A stretch of 64,000 bases of DNA from Prauserella halophila (GCF_024171895.1 NZ_JAMTCQ010000011.1:1-64000), one strand, 5' to 3'. Shown: positions 1-7,889, counted from the first letter of the stretch. Notes: a model not told the origin generated them from the sequence alone. Program-made: numbers and translations.

Positions 1-330
1 ACTGGTCGTAGGGGTAGGCCGTTTTCGGATGCTCGGACGATGGTTGAGGCGATCATGTACCGCTATCGGACAGGGATCGCGTGGCGGGATCTGCCCGAGG
101 TGTTCGGTCCATGGCAGACCGTCTGGACCTGGCACCGGCGGCTGGCCGCCGAGGGCACATGGGATGCGGTGCTGGCTGAGTTGACCGCTGCGGCGGACGC
201 GGCCGGGTTGGTGGATTGGTCGGTCTCGGTCGATTCCACGATCGCGCGGGCGCATCAGCACGCGGCGAATGTCACGCGCCGCACAGGGGGCTGGATCGAA
301 TTACACGCAGCCGACCATCGAGCCGCGTGA
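1..330 (+). CDS. IS5-type transposase, first frame (5' partial)
   Basis: The reading frame is open from base 1, so the start is upstream; the internal ATG at 40 need not be the true start. The product carries the N-terminal transposase region (YRYRTGIAWRDLPEVFG, a DUF4096-like segment of IS5/IS1182-type transposases) and the first catalytic Asp in the VDST motif. The frame ends at 330, overlapping by 62 bases the second frame, which carries the remaining catalytic residues. Many IS5 relatives make a fusion transposase by ribosomal frameshifting. Here the shift needed is +1 (or -2), and I see no classic A-rich slippery run, so an inactivating mutation is equally possible. Confidence 0.75.
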   Translation, partial: TGRRGRPFSDARTMVEAIMYRYRTGIAWRDLPEVFGPWQTVWTWHRRLAAEGTWDAVLAELTAAADAAGLVDWSVSVDSTIARAHQHAANVTRRTGGWIELHAADHRAA

Positions 331-829
331 TCACGCGCTCGGCCGTTCACGCGGTGGGCTGTCGACGAAGATCCACCAACTTGTCGACGGCAGCGGGCTG
401 CCACTGGTCACGTTGCTGACCGCGGGCCATGCGGGCGATTCTCCGATGCTGCTGCCACTGCTACGACAGCTACGTATCGGCCGGCAGGTGGGACGGCCAC
501 GAACCCGACCCGACGCTGTCCGGGCCGACAAGGCCTACTCCTCTCGAGCGATCCGGGCTCACCTGCGTTCACGCGGCATCACCGCCGTGATCCCCGAACC
601 CGACGATCAGAAACAGCACCGCAAGAACCGCGGATCACACGGCGGGCGGCCCGTCGGGCTCGACGCCGCCGAGTACCGGCACCGCAACGCGATCGAGCGC
701 CGCTACTGCCATCTCACACAGTGGCAAGGCCTGACCACCCGATACGACAAACACGCCACCATCTACCGCGCAGCGATCATCCTCAACGCCGTCATCGCCT
801 GGACCCGACAATTATCAGACATGACCTAG
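269..829 (+). CDS. IS5-type transposase, second frame
   Basis: Continues the transposase of the preceding frame in +1 register. It carries the second catalytic Asp (ADKAYSS) and the catalytic Glu (NAIERRY), with the downstream conserved stretch on to WTRQLSDMT. The DDE triad is therefore shared between two frames: D in the first, D and E here. The start given is only the first ATG in this frame; the real product, if any, would be a frameshift fusion. Without frameshifting neither half can be a functional transposase, so the copy may be dead. Confidence 0.75.
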   Translation: MSRAAQGAGSNYTQPTIEPRDHALGRSRGGLSTKIHQLVDGSGLPLVTLLTAGHAGDSPMLLPLLRQLRIGRQVGRPRTRPDAVRADKAYSSRAIRAHLRSRGITAVIPEPDDQKQHRKNRGSHGGRPVGLDAAEYRHRNAIERRYCHLTQWQGLTTRYDKHATIYRAAIILNAVIAWTRQLSDMT

Positions 830-990
830 CAGCTATGGCGGTCACGTGGTCGTGGCTGGTTGTAGTCGTTCATGACTATCGATGGCGCTCGTGTGCACGG
901 GATGTGCTCCGGCCTGCTCGGGTGGAAACGCTGTTCCCCTTGCGGGTCACGACGCAAGATCGTGTCGTACCTGACGTCTACGATGCTGCT

Positions 991-1410
991 ATGAAGAAGA
1001 ACACGTGGCCTCGGGACCGTTACACAGGCCCTGGAGGGGGACGTTACACAGGCCCTGGAGGGGGACGTTACACAGGCCCTGGAGGGGGGCGTTACACAGG
1101 CCCAGGTGGCGGCCTGTACACCGGCCCTGGAGGGGGCCTGTACACCGGGCCTGGTGGTGGCCTCTCTACTGGGCCCGGTGGCGGCCTCTCCACTGGGCCC
1201 GGTGGCGGCCTGTATACCGGGCCTGGAGGCGGCCTCTACACCGGGCCCGGTGGTGGCCTGTACACCGGACCTGGCGGTGGCCTCTACACCGGCAGTTGCA
1301 GCAAGCCTTACATGAGCAATATCCCGCCTTGGGACCGATTTATAGAGGAACTTCAGAAGCGAGGTTTGACGCACTACGTAGAGATGTTGAAGGCGCACGT
1401 CACACGATGA
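991..1410 (+). CDS. YTGPGGG octapeptide-repeat protein
   Basis: A 139-residue protein. It has a short basic N-terminus (MKKNTWPRD), then 11 perfect-length octapeptides (R/L)(Y/S)TGPGGG (residues 10-97), a partial twelfth (LYTG) and a non-repetitive 38-residue tail with one Cys, containing SNIPPWDRFIEELQKRGL, which looks helical. The first four units begin with Arg, the rest with Leu. Third codon positions differ widely between units 4-12 while the peptide stays constant, which argues for selection on the protein. No signal peptide or membrane segment is seen. The ATG at 991 is preferred over the in-frame ATG at 721, because the upstream stretch overlaps the transposase and is not protein-like. 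I do not recognise a function. GPGGX repeats recall flagelliform silk; a structural, secreted or peptide-precursor role is speculation. It sits between an insertion sequence and a toxin-antitoxin pair. Confidence 0.75.
   Translation: MKKNTWPRDRYTGPGGGRYTGPGGGRYTGPGGGRYTGPGGGLYTGPGGGLYTGPGGGLSTGPGGGLSTGPGGGLYTGPGGGLYTGPGGGLYTGPGGGLYTGSCSKPYMSNIPPWDRFIEELQKRGLTHYVEMLKAHVTR
1018..1293 (+). repeat. 24-bp coding tandem repeat (11.5 units)
   Basis: In-frame 24-bp units encoding the octapeptide array. Units 1-3 are nearly identical (they differ only in the last base), suggesting recent expansion at the 5' end, while units 4-12 have diverged at synonymous positions. Copy number is likely to vary between strains. 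Confidence 0.9.
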
Positions 1411-1846
1411 CGCGACGAGTCTTCGCGCTGTTTGGTGGTCATCCCGTCGCCTGATGGCGTCTCGATCACGCTGTGTTGGGGCCGCAACCTTGGCTCGTCA
1501 TCCGCCGGCCGAACTTGCCAGGCTTGTGGCCCCTGCGCGGCATGATAGCCATCTGGTCAGGCGACGGGATGGCCACCGAACGCCCACCCTGCCAACCGCA
1601 CCGCGGCTACGTTTCCCCGGCCATCCCGGAGCCTGCCCGTCCGGCGAGGACAGCTTTCTTCTGTCAACGCGCCGCTGTGGTGTGTGCGGCCTGCCTCGGC
1701 TCCGGCCGATGCGCGCGGGGACCGGCGCTAGCCGCGCGCCCCGCGCGCAGGCTCGGTCGGAGCAGGAGGGGCGAGGTCGCGCGGCGCCGGCCAGCGCCGC
1801 CTTGAACAGGAAGAGAAAGTCTGAACACACTGGCTCCGGCGGGCCG
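1411..1846. other. Gene-free stretch between repeat protein and antitoxin
   Basis: About 440 bases with no convincing gene on either strand. The open frames here are arginine/proline-rich products typical of GC-rich noncoding DNA. No RNA structure recognised. Confidence 0.5.
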
Positions 1847-1858
1847 GTTACATGTAAC
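1847..1858. promoter_or_regulatory. Palindromic operator candidate for the toxin-antitoxin operon
   Basis: Perfect 12-bp palindrome gttacatgtaac ending 8 bases before the antitoxin ATG. Type II toxin-antitoxin operons are usually autorepressed by the antitoxin or the complex through such sites. The position, overlapping where the ribosome binding site lies, fits repression. Binding is inferred. Confidence 0.55.
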
Positions 1859-1866
1859 GTCAGGGT

Positions 1867-2091
1867 ATGGCGAGCAGGGAAGACACGGCGGCACGGGTGC
1901 GGGCGCATCGTTCTCGATTGCGTCGGCAGGGGTTGCGGCCGATTCAGATCTGGGTGCCGGATACATCGTCGCCAGAGTTCGCGCGGGCTGCGCACGAGCA
2001 GTCGGTAGCTGTGGCGGAGAGTGAGCGTGGCACCGAGGATGAGGCGTGGACTGAGGCCGTGGCCGAGTATGTCCTGGGCGACGACGCGTGA
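1867..2091 (+). CDS. MazE-like antitoxin (DUF3018 family)
   Basis: A 74-residue protein with the DUF3018 signature VRAHRSRLRRQGLRPIQIW followed by an acidic C-terminus (about residues 50-74), the layout of MazE-type antitoxins: a basic DNA-binding N-terminus and an acidic tail that neutralises the toxin. It overlaps the toxin start by 4 bases (GTGA), so the pair is translationally coupled. A perfect palindrome immediately upstream is a likely autoregulatory site. Family membership is clear; partner specificity is inferred from position. Confidence 0.85.
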   Translation: MASREDTAARVRAHRSRLRRQGLRPIQIWVPDTSSPEFARAAHEQSVAVAESERGTEDEAWTEAVAEYVLGDDA

Positions 2092-2414
2092 ATCGTGGCG
2101 AGGTGTGGACGGCGGCAGCGAAGGGCGCCTACACGGGCAAGCCTCGGCCAGTGGTGATCGTGCAGAGTGATGCGTTCGACGGGACAGACTCGGTGGTGGT
2201 GTGCCCGTTTACGACTCACGGCCTGGAGGCGCCACTGATGCGCGTGCCTGTCGAACCGGATGAGACGAACGGCCTGAGCGAAGCGACACAGATCATGCTG
2301 GACAAGGTGTCAGCCATCCCGCGCCGCACGCTGGGTACGCGACTTGGCGTGCTGTCGGATATTCATATGACGCAGGCGAGCCGCGGCCTGGTCGTGTTCC
2401 TCGGCATCGGCTGA
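2088..2414 (+). CDS. MazF/PemK-type toxin (endoribonuclease)
   Basis: A 108-residue MazF/PemK-fold protein. The N-terminal NRGEVWTAAA and KPRPVVIVQSDAF segments are the conserved substrate loop and strand, VVVCPFTTH is the middle strand, and the C-terminal LDKVSAIPRRTLGTRLGVL is typical. Family members cut mRNA at short sequences to stop translation. It starts with GTG at 2088, overlapping the antitoxin stop. No truncation is seen, so the toxin should be active unless the antitoxin is made. Confidence 0.9.
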   Translation: MNRGEVWTAAAKGAYTGKPRPVVIVQSDAFDGTDSVVVCPFTTHGLEAPLMRVPVEPDETNGLSEATQIMLDKVSAIPRRTLGTRLGVLSDIHMTQASRGLVVFLGIG

Positions 2415-2508
2415 TTCCTCGCGGGCTGACCGCGCGGCATGCTCGCCCGCAAACCGAAGGCGTAGTCACTCGGGAAGCCGCTCAGTCGGCGAATCGGCCT
2501 AACGAGAA

Positions 2509-2546
2509 CAAGGCCGTGACCCACAAACGTGCAGGTCACGGCCTTG
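2509..2546 (-). terminator. Hairpin terminator of tRNA-Pro
   Basis: A 13-bp perfect stem (2509-2521 with 2534-2546) around a 12-base loop, lying 9 bases past the 3' end of the tRNA in its direction of transcription and followed by a weak T-rich stretch. Confidence 0.75.
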
Positions 2547-2555
2547 CTTCGCCGG

Positions 2556-2629
<74 letters not shown>

Positions 2630-3043
2630 GCCATCGCCTCGCGTCGAAGCGATGTCGGTACTGTACCGCGTCCGCGACGGCGGCCTCACAGCGGGTCGCC
2701 ACGATCCGTTCCCAGCGGTCCGGGCCTCGTTCCAGCGGGCGGGGCTCGGGTGTCCGGCGGGCCGGCACTCACCGGGGCAGACTCGACCGTCGGTTCGGCT
2801 AAGCATGTTCCCGACCACCCGACACCCGCACTTCTCGCAGGGTGACGGGCAACGGGCAGGCCTGACGACGCGCCTCTCCGGCTTACCTCGCATCGGCGGG
2901 TGGTGATCGTGGCGGACGGTACAGAGCCGGCACCGCAGCGGGAAGTACTATCTGTCCGATGTGGACGACGCAACGGTGGAGCGCGGCACGAACCGGGGGA
3001 GCGGTGCCGCGCTCGGCCGTGGCCGTCACCGCGGTCGTGGCCG
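2630..3043. other. Region between tRNA-Pro and the DUF218 gene
   Basis: About 410 bases without a gene I can support. A minus-strand frame from 2893 begins with a cysteine-rich stretch (six Cys, CEKCGCRV and CPGEC) but runs into the tRNA and has no ribosome binding site. At 3021-3056 there are two perfect tandem copies of an 18-bp unit (ggccgtcaccgcggtcgt), the second overlapping the stop codon of the DUF218 gene. Confidence 0.5.
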
Positions 3044-3640
3044 TCACCGCGGTCGTGGCCGCGACCGCTGTGGTGACAGCGCCGCGCGCAGTCGGTGCCG
3101 CCCGGCCACGGCGAGCGCGGGCTTGGCCAGAATCCATTCGCCGAACCGGTAGTCCCGCCCGCGCACCAGCCGGGCGGCCAGGTCGGGCCGCCTGCGCCAC
3201 AGATAGACCCGCGCCTTCTCCGCGTGCAGCGCGTGCGACACGACGACGATCCGCCCGGCGTCCTCGAGCAGCGCCGCGACGTTGACCACGTTCTCCCACG
3301 TCGTGGTGCTGGCCGACTCGGTCACCAAGGGCCCGTCGTAACCGCAGGCGCGGCGCGCGTAGGCGGCCATCAGGGTCGCCTCCGGCGTCGGTCCGGCCAC
3401 CGCACCACCGGTCAGGATCAGCCGTGCGCCGGGTGTACGCGACCGCAGCCCCGCACGCACGCGCCAGCGGTTGACGGCATTGGCTCGCGCGCCGCGGTTG
3501 CGGTACCCGAGCACGACGACCACATCGGGCCCGTCGCCCCGGCGGGACGTGCCGAGCCACCGCCGCGACGAGCGCCAGTGCTCGAATTCGCCCCACCCCA
3601 GCACGGCGAACGCCACGGCGGCCGCCGTCGTCATACGCAT
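3044..3640 (-). CDS. DUF218 (YdcF/SanA/ElyC-like) envelope protein
   Basis: About 198 residues from the ATG at 3640, which places a hydrophobic N-terminal segment (TTAAAVAFAVLGWGEF) at the start; an ATG at 3721 would add a non-hydrophobic leader. The DUF218 core is evident: DVVVVLGYRNRG near residue 40, RLILTGG, an acidic E in PEATLMAAYA, TTTWENVVN and IVVVSHALHAEKARVYL. Relatives such as SanA and ElyC act in envelope integrity or peptidoglycan/enterobacterial antigen balance, but the reaction is not established. The arginine-rich C-terminal tail runs into an 18-bp tandem repeat that contains the stop codon, so the tail may be a recent extension. It diverges from the thioesterase gene. Confidence 0.8.
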   Translation of the reverse strand: MRMTTAAAVAFAVLGWGEFEHWRSSRRWLGTSRRGDGPDVVVVLGYRNRGARANAVNRWRVRAGLRSRTPGARLILTGGAVAGPTPEATLMAAYARRACGYDGPLVTESASTTTWENVVNVAALLEDAGRIVVVSHALHAEKARVYLWRRRPDLAARLVRGRDYRFGEWILAKPALAVAGRHRLRAALSPQRSRPRPR

Positions 3641-3939
3641 ACCCCGACCGTAGGCCCGGAGCGGGCGCGACGTCGTCCCCACGAACGTGACCCCGGGGCC
3701 GCCGCCAACCTGCGCCGCCAACCTGCGACGTCAACCTGTGACGCCAGCCTGCAATGCCACGGCCCGCGACCCCAGCCGAACAGAACACGGACTGTCGGAC
3801 CCCGGCGGGCGGGGGAGGCAGCGGGACTGTGAGCGCGGTCGCTCCGGGCGACTCCCGCGGCCCGGAGCGATTGCTGCGCCATGCTAAGCATGCCGTCGTC
3901 CGGACGGCGACGAGTGCGGGGTGGACCGAGGAGGCAGGC

Positions 3940-4785
3940 ATGAGTGGAGCCGACAGTCGTATCCCGGCGGACCGCGAGCACCCGTTCGACGTCGCGATCG
4001 CGCTGAAACCGGGTGATACGGGCGACGGTGGGTACACCGGGCAGACCCATCCGGCCTACGCCAACATGGTCGGCCCTTACGGCGGAATCACGGCGGCAAC
4101 GCTGCTCGAGGCCGTGCAACGCCATCCCGAGCGGCTCGGCGTGCCGGTGTCGTTGACCGTCAATTACGCCGGCCCCGTCGCCGAGGGCGAGTTCGGCATC
4201 ACCGCCCGGCCGTCCCGCACCAACCGTTCCACGCAGCACTGGTGGCTCGAACTGACGCAGGACGGTCGGGTCGTCACCACCGCCACTGCCGTGTACGCCG
4301 CGCGCCGCGACACGTGGGCCGACACGGAAACGGCGATGCCGGAGGTGGCCGCACCGGACACCGCGCCCGTCACCCCCATGCCGGACCACGTGCAGTGGGC
4401 CAAGAACTACGAGATGCGCTTCCTCGACGGCGCCGTGCCCGCACTCGAGGGTGCCCCGGAATCGCCGGACTCGACGACGACGCTGTGGGTCCGCGACGCC
4501 CCGGACCGGCCGCTCGACTTCCCGGCGCTGGCGTCAATGTGCGACGTGTTCTACCCGCGTGTGTTCCTGCGCCGCGGCCAGGCCGCGCCCGCAGGCACGG
4601 TCTCGCTCACGATCTACTTCCACGCCGACGACGACGCCCTCGCCGCACAGGGCACGAGCCCGGTCCTCGCCCGTGCCCGGTCGAACCGCTTCGGACGCGG
4701 CTACTTCGACCAGTCCGCGTGCCTGTGGGGCACCGACGGCGAGCTGCTCGCCACCACGCACCAGCTCGTCTATTTCAAGGGCTGA
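3940..4785 (+). CDS. Acyl-CoA thioesterase (double hot-dog, TesB-like)
   Basis: A 281-residue protein starting at the ATG at 3940 behind gaggcaggc; earlier in-frame ATGs at 3754 and beyond give non-protein-like sequence. The N-terminal hot-dog carries MVGPYGGITAATLLEAV, the helix that lines the acyl-CoA pocket, followed by SLTVNYAGPV. The C-terminal half holds the second hot-dog strand set (TVSLTIYFH, ending SACLWGTDGELLATTHQL). Length and two-domain layout match TesB/4HBT_3-type thioesterases that hydrolyse acyl-CoA to fatty acid and CoA in the cytoplasm. Substrate chain length cannot be told. It is convergent with the amino-acid dehydrogenase gene, separated by a hairpin. Confidence 0.85.
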   Translation: MSGADSRIPADREHPFDVAIALKPGDTGDGGYTGQTHPAYANMVGPYGGITAATLLEAVQRHPERLGVPVSLTVNYAGPVAEGEFGITARPSRTNRSTQHWWLELTQDGRVVTTATAVYAARRDTWADTETAMPEVAAPDTAPVTPMPDHVQWAKNYEMRFLDGAVPALEGAPESPDSTTTLWVRDAPDRPLDFPALASMCDVFYPRVFLRRGQAAPAGTVSLTIYFHADDDALAAQGTSPVLARARSNRFGRGYFDQSACLWGTDGELLATTHQLVYFKG

Positions 4786-4838
4786 TCCCGCCCGCAACGA
4801 CCCAGCACCCGCAACGACCCAGCGCCGGTACAGCAGCG

Positions 4839-4879
4839 GAGCGGGCCCCGGCGCCGTTGACGGCGACCGGGACCCGCTC
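4839..4879. terminator. Bidirectional hairpin between thioesterase and dehydrogenase genes
   Basis: Inverted repeat of 13 bases (4839-4851 with 4867-4879, one mismatch) with a 15-base loop, between convergent stop codons. No T-run, as is common in high-GC actinobacteria. Confidence 0.6.
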
Positions 4880-4882
4880 CGT

Positions 4883-4927
4883 GTCCGGCGGCGAGATGTC
4901 CGGCGGCGAGATGTCCGGCGGCGAGGT
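4883..4927. repeat. 15-bp tandem repeat, three copies
   Basis: Unit gtccggcggcgagat repeated at 4883, 4898 and 4913 (the third with one change, agat to aggt), directly after the hairpin and just before the stop of the dehydrogenase gene. Confidence 0.85.
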
Positions 4928-4937
4928 GACCCGGCGA

Positions 4938-6182
4938 CTACGGAATCGTCACGTCGGGCGACTCGGCGAGCACCTCCCGGTTGGCGGAGGCGAGCTGCCA
5001 GGCCGTGTGCCGCAGCGGCGTACCGTCGACGTCCCACGAACTCAGCAGCATCGCCACCTTCGACTGCATTTCGGTGCGCAGCCGGTGGAACGACGTGGCC
5101 GGATCGGCGTCGACGTATCCCAGCAGCAGCCACCACGCCCACGCCGCCGCGCCGGCGTTGGCGACGAAATCCGGGATGACCGGGATTTCGCGGGCCGCGA
5201 GCATCGCCTCGGCCTCCGGCGTGGTCGCCGAGTTGGCGGCTTCGACGACGATCTTGGCCGCGACGTCGGAGGCGTTGTCGGGGGTGACCGCGTACGAGAT
5301 CGCGGCGGGCACGAGGATGTCGGCCTCGGTTCCGATCACGGCGTCGCGCGGCAGCTGCTGCACGTCCTCCGGCAACCGGGTCCGGTCGATCTCCCCGTAG
5401 GCGTCGCGCAGCTCGAGCAGTGCGGGCACGTCGAGGCCGTCGGGCCGGTACAGCGTGCCTGCGGCGTCGGCGACGGCCACGACCGGCATTCCCGCCTCGT
5501 GCAGGTAGAACGCGGCGCCGCCGCCCATCGTGCCGATGCCCTGGATCGCGACGGTGGTCGTCTCGTGCGCCCAGCCCCATGCGCCGGCCGCGCCGAGGCA
5601 CGCCTGGGCGACGCCGTAGCCGCCGATGACGTCACCGAGCAGCAGGCCACCGGGCACGGGCGCGTTGAGCCCGGCCTGGACCCGCCGCAGCGTGCGCTCC
5701 GGGTGCGGCGCCCTGGTGATCGCCGCGTGGTAGCTCTGCTCCAGTCCGAGCCGGTCGAAGACGTCGTCGATCAGGTGCTGCGGTACGCCGAGGTCTTCGG
5801 CCGTCACCCAGTGGGCGTCCAGCCACGGGCGCATCGCCTGGCAGAAGCGCTCGAGGACCTCGACCGCGCGCGGGTCCTTGGGGTCGAAGTCGATGCCGCC
5901 CTTCGCACCGCCGACGGGCAGGTCGAACGTCGCCGTCTTGGCGGCCATGCCGCGGGCGAGGTCCTCGACCTCCTTCACGGTGCAGCCCGCGCGCATCCGC
6001 GTGCCGCCGGTGGCCAGGCCCGAGGCGAGAGTGTGCACCACGAGGAAGCCTTGGGCGCCCGTGACCGGGTCGGTCCAGGTGAGCCGCAGCAGCGGCTCAC
6101 TGGTGCGAATGTCGGTCGCGCCTGCGGACCGGGTGCCGGTCGCGGTGTTCCCGGACGCCGGACGGTTCTCCATCGTGGTCAC
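4938..6182 (-). CDS. Leu/Phe/Val/Glu dehydrogenase family protein
   Basis: A 414-residue NAD(P)-dependent amino-acid dehydrogenase that would oxidatively deaminate a branched, aromatic or related amino acid to the 2-oxo acid. The catalytic-region motif LPVGGAKGGIDFDP is intact. VAIQGIGTMGGGAAFYL is the Rossmann dinucleotide loop, and VVEAANSATTPEAEAML is the conserved third block. The GTG at 6182 is chosen because ggaggtg lies 8 bases upstream; an ATG three codons later is the alternative. Divergent from a LysR regulator that probably controls it. Exact substrate unknown. Confidence 0.85.
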   Translation of the reverse strand: MTTMENRPASGNTATGTRSAGATDIRTSEPLLRLTWTDPVTGAQGFLVVHTLASGLATGGTRMRAGCTVKEVEDLARGMAAKTATFDLPVGGAKGGIDFDPKDPRAVEVLERFCQAMRPWLDAHWVTAEDLGVPQHLIDDVFDRLGLEQSYHAAITRAPHPERTLRRVQAGLNAPVPGGLLLGDVIGGYGVAQACLGAAGAWGWAHETTTVAIQGIGTMGGGAAFYLHEAGMPVVAVADAAGTLYRPDGLDVPALLELRDAYGEIDRTRLPEDVQQLPRDAVIGTEADILVPAAISYAVTPDNASDVAAKIVVEAANSATTPEAEAMLAAREIPVIPDFVANAGAAAWAWWLLLGYVDADPATSFHRLRTEMQSKVAMLLSSWDVDGTPLRHTAWQLASANREVLAESPDVTIP

Positions 6183-6437
6183 CTGAAATGCACCTCCATC
6201 GTTCGTTTCGTCCGAACTCGTCTGTTGTCGGGGCGCTTCACCGGAAGAAGACAGCGTCGACCGCCACACGGTCACGTGCCGATTCTTCGGTGAGGATGCG
6301 TGCTTCAGTCGCGGTGACGCTCTGTCCGCCGTCGCTCTGTCCGGTCTGCCGTCGCTCTGCCTGCCCGCTACATACAGCGTGCGGCCCGGGGCGCCTGCGC
6401 GTCTAGTTAAGGATCACGCACGGAAACGTTCACGCTT

Positions 6438-6465
6438 CCTGCACAGGCCCACCTGCACAGGCCCA
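6438..6465. promoter_or_regulatory. 14-bp direct repeat in the dehydrogenase-LysR intergenic region
   Basis: Two perfect adjacent copies of cctgcacaggccca, each containing a near-palindrome (cctg..cagg), ending 19 bases before the LysR gene start. Candidate regulator binding site; the rest of the 300-base divergent region (6183-6437) shows nothing else I can name. Confidence 0.45.
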
Positions 6466-6484
6466 CATGTCTACGCTGGCGGCC

Positions 6485-7408
6485 ATGGAACTGTCGTTGC
6501 ACCGTCTGCGCATGCTGCGCGAACTGCACCGGAAGGGCACCGTCACCGCGGCCGCCGGTGCGCTGCACTACTCGGCGTCGGCCGTGTCGCAACAACTGGC
6601 CCAACTGGAGCGCGACGTGGGCGTGCAGCTGTTCGAACGCCTGGGCAGGAGGGTGCAGCTGACCGAGCTCGGCACACTGCTGGCCGAACACGCCGAGGAG
6701 ATCCTCGATTCGGTCGGCCGGGCGACACATGCGCTCGAGAACGCGCAGGACGGCCTGTCGGCGCGGCTGACGGCAGGCGTATGGGCGTCGGTGGCCTCGG
6801 GGTTGCTACCGCCCGCGCTGACGGCGCTGGCCTCCGAGCACCCCGGCATCGAAGTGCGCACGCGCGAACTCGCACCCGAGGAGACGGCGGGTGCGGTGCG
6901 GGACGGCACGCTCGACTTCTCGTTCGTGATCGATTACTCGGACTATCCGATGCCGTGGGATCCGGCGCTGGCGCGCGAAGTCGTCGCAGTGGAGCGGTTG
7001 CACGCCGCAGCGCCGACCGGTGTCGTGCCCGAGCCCGCGGTGTCGCTCACCGAGCTGGCGGAACACCCGTGGGTGCTGGCGGGCCCACGGTCGCATTTCG
7101 GCCGCGCCGTCCGGATCGCTTGTCAGCAGCGGGGGTTCGAGCCGAAGATCGCGCACGAAGTGGAGGAACAGGCGACCGCGCTGGCGATGGTCGGCTCCGG
7201 ACTGGGTGTCACGCTGGTGTCCGATCTCGGGTTGTCGCTACTGCCGCCGGGCGTGGACATCGTCGCGCTGACCGAACCCGTCATGCGGCGAGTGTCGATC
7301 GCCTACCGGGCCAAGGGCACGCCCCGGCCCTCGCTCCGGCTGGTCATCGATGCGGTGCGCGCCGCGGCGGCCGAGAAGGGACTCGGGGCCAGCGCGACGC
7401 TGCCGTGA
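6485..7408 (+). CDS. LysR-family transcriptional regulator
   Basis: A 307-residue LysR protein. The winged HTH is at residues 1-60 (LRMLRELHRKGTVTAAAGAL, then SASAVSQQLAQLERDVGVQL), followed by the linker helix and a periplasmic-binding-like effector domain from about residue 90 (AGVWASVASGLLPPAL). The ATG at 6485 is chosen over 6467 because it directly precedes the conserved N-terminus. Divergent from the amino-acid dehydrogenase gene, so local control of that gene with an amino-acid or oxo-acid ligand is the likely role (inference). Confidence 0.88.
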   Translation: MELSLHRLRMLRELHRKGTVTAAAGALHYSASAVSQQLAQLERDVGVQLFERLGRRVQLTELGTLLAEHAEEILDSVGRATHALENAQDGLSARLTAGVWASVASGLLPPALTALASEHPGIEVRTRELAPEETAGAVRDGTLDFSFVIDYSDYPMPWDPALAREVVAVERLHAAAPTGVVPEPAVSLTELAEHPWVLAGPRSHFGRAVRIACQQRGFEPKIAHEVEEQATALAMVGSGLGVTLVSDLGLSLLPPGVDIVALTEPVMRRVSIAYRAKGTPRPSLRLVIDAVRAAAAEKGLGASATLP

Positions 7409-7445
7409 CCGGACCCGGTCCGATCGGGCGGCGGGCACGGACCGG

Positions 7446-7646
7446 TCAGCGGTCCCCGGACGGGATGACGATCCAGAGCACGAGGTAGAGCAGGAACTGC
7501 GGTCCGGGCAGCAGGCACGAGACGACGAACGCCAGCCGCATCGTGCGCGGCTTCCAGCCGACTCGGTGGGCCAGGCCTGCGCACACGCCGCCGAGCATGC
7601 GGTTGCTGCGCGACCGGGTGAGTTTCGTGGTGGCCGGTGTAGTCAT
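7446..7646 (-). CDS. PspC-domain membrane protein
   Basis: A 66-residue protein starting at the ATG at 7646 behind a good ctggagg. It contains one PspC domain: KLTRSRSNRMLGGVCAGLAH, then a membrane segment RLAFVVSCLLPGPQFLLYLV ending IPSGD. In Gram-positives such proteins are small membrane components sometimes linked to envelope stress. It stands alone here, convergent with the LysR gene. The upstream in-frame ATG at 7751 gives an unconvincing extension. Confidence 0.8.
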   Translation of the reverse strand: MTTPATTKLTRSRSNRMLGGVCAGLAHRVGWKPRTMRLAFVVSCLLPGPQFLLYLVLWIVIPSGDR

Positions 7647-7748
7647 GCCTCCAGCATGTGCTCCCGGCGCGGCTCCGGCATCGGGGATGTCCCCGATCTC
7701 GCCCCGGAGAACCCGTCGGGAGCGCACCGGCTGCCGCCACCGAGCCTT

Positions 7749-7790
7749 CACCGAGCTGCCTTCACCGAGCTGCCGTCACCGAGCTGCCGT
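7749..7790. repeat. 14-bp tandem repeat upstream of clpP paralogue
   Basis: Three head-to-tail copies of caccgagctgcc(t/g)t at 7749, 7763 and 7777, with partial flanking copies, in the intergenic region between the PspC and ClpP genes. Function unknown. Confidence 0.8.
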
Positions 7791-7889
7791 CACCGAGCGC
7801 GTCGCCGGCCGTCCGCCGACAGCGGAATCGTCTTCGCGCAGGGCGAATCCGCTCGACGGGTCACTGTGGACAGACCTAACGTCCGGCGT

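Larger units (their letters stand above)
1..829 (+). mobile_element. IS5-family insertion sequence (3' part)
   Basis: The window opens inside a transposase-bearing element. Its left end lies outside the window, and I could not define terminal inverted repeats or a target duplication on the right. The right boundary is taken as the transposase stop at 829. The DDE transposase is split over two overlapping frames, described in the two CDS entries. Family assignment rests on the transposase alone. Confidence 0.75.

Noticed and set aside
826-1398. 190-codon minus-strand frame over the YTGPGGG array
   Set aside because: Antisense repeat frame (TGP/VQA-type low complexity); the plus frame has the synonymous-variation signature of a real protein.
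4242-6293. 683-codon plus-strand frame
   Set aside because: Overlaps the thioesterase gene in another frame and is antisense to the amino-acid dehydrogenase; arginine-rich shadow.
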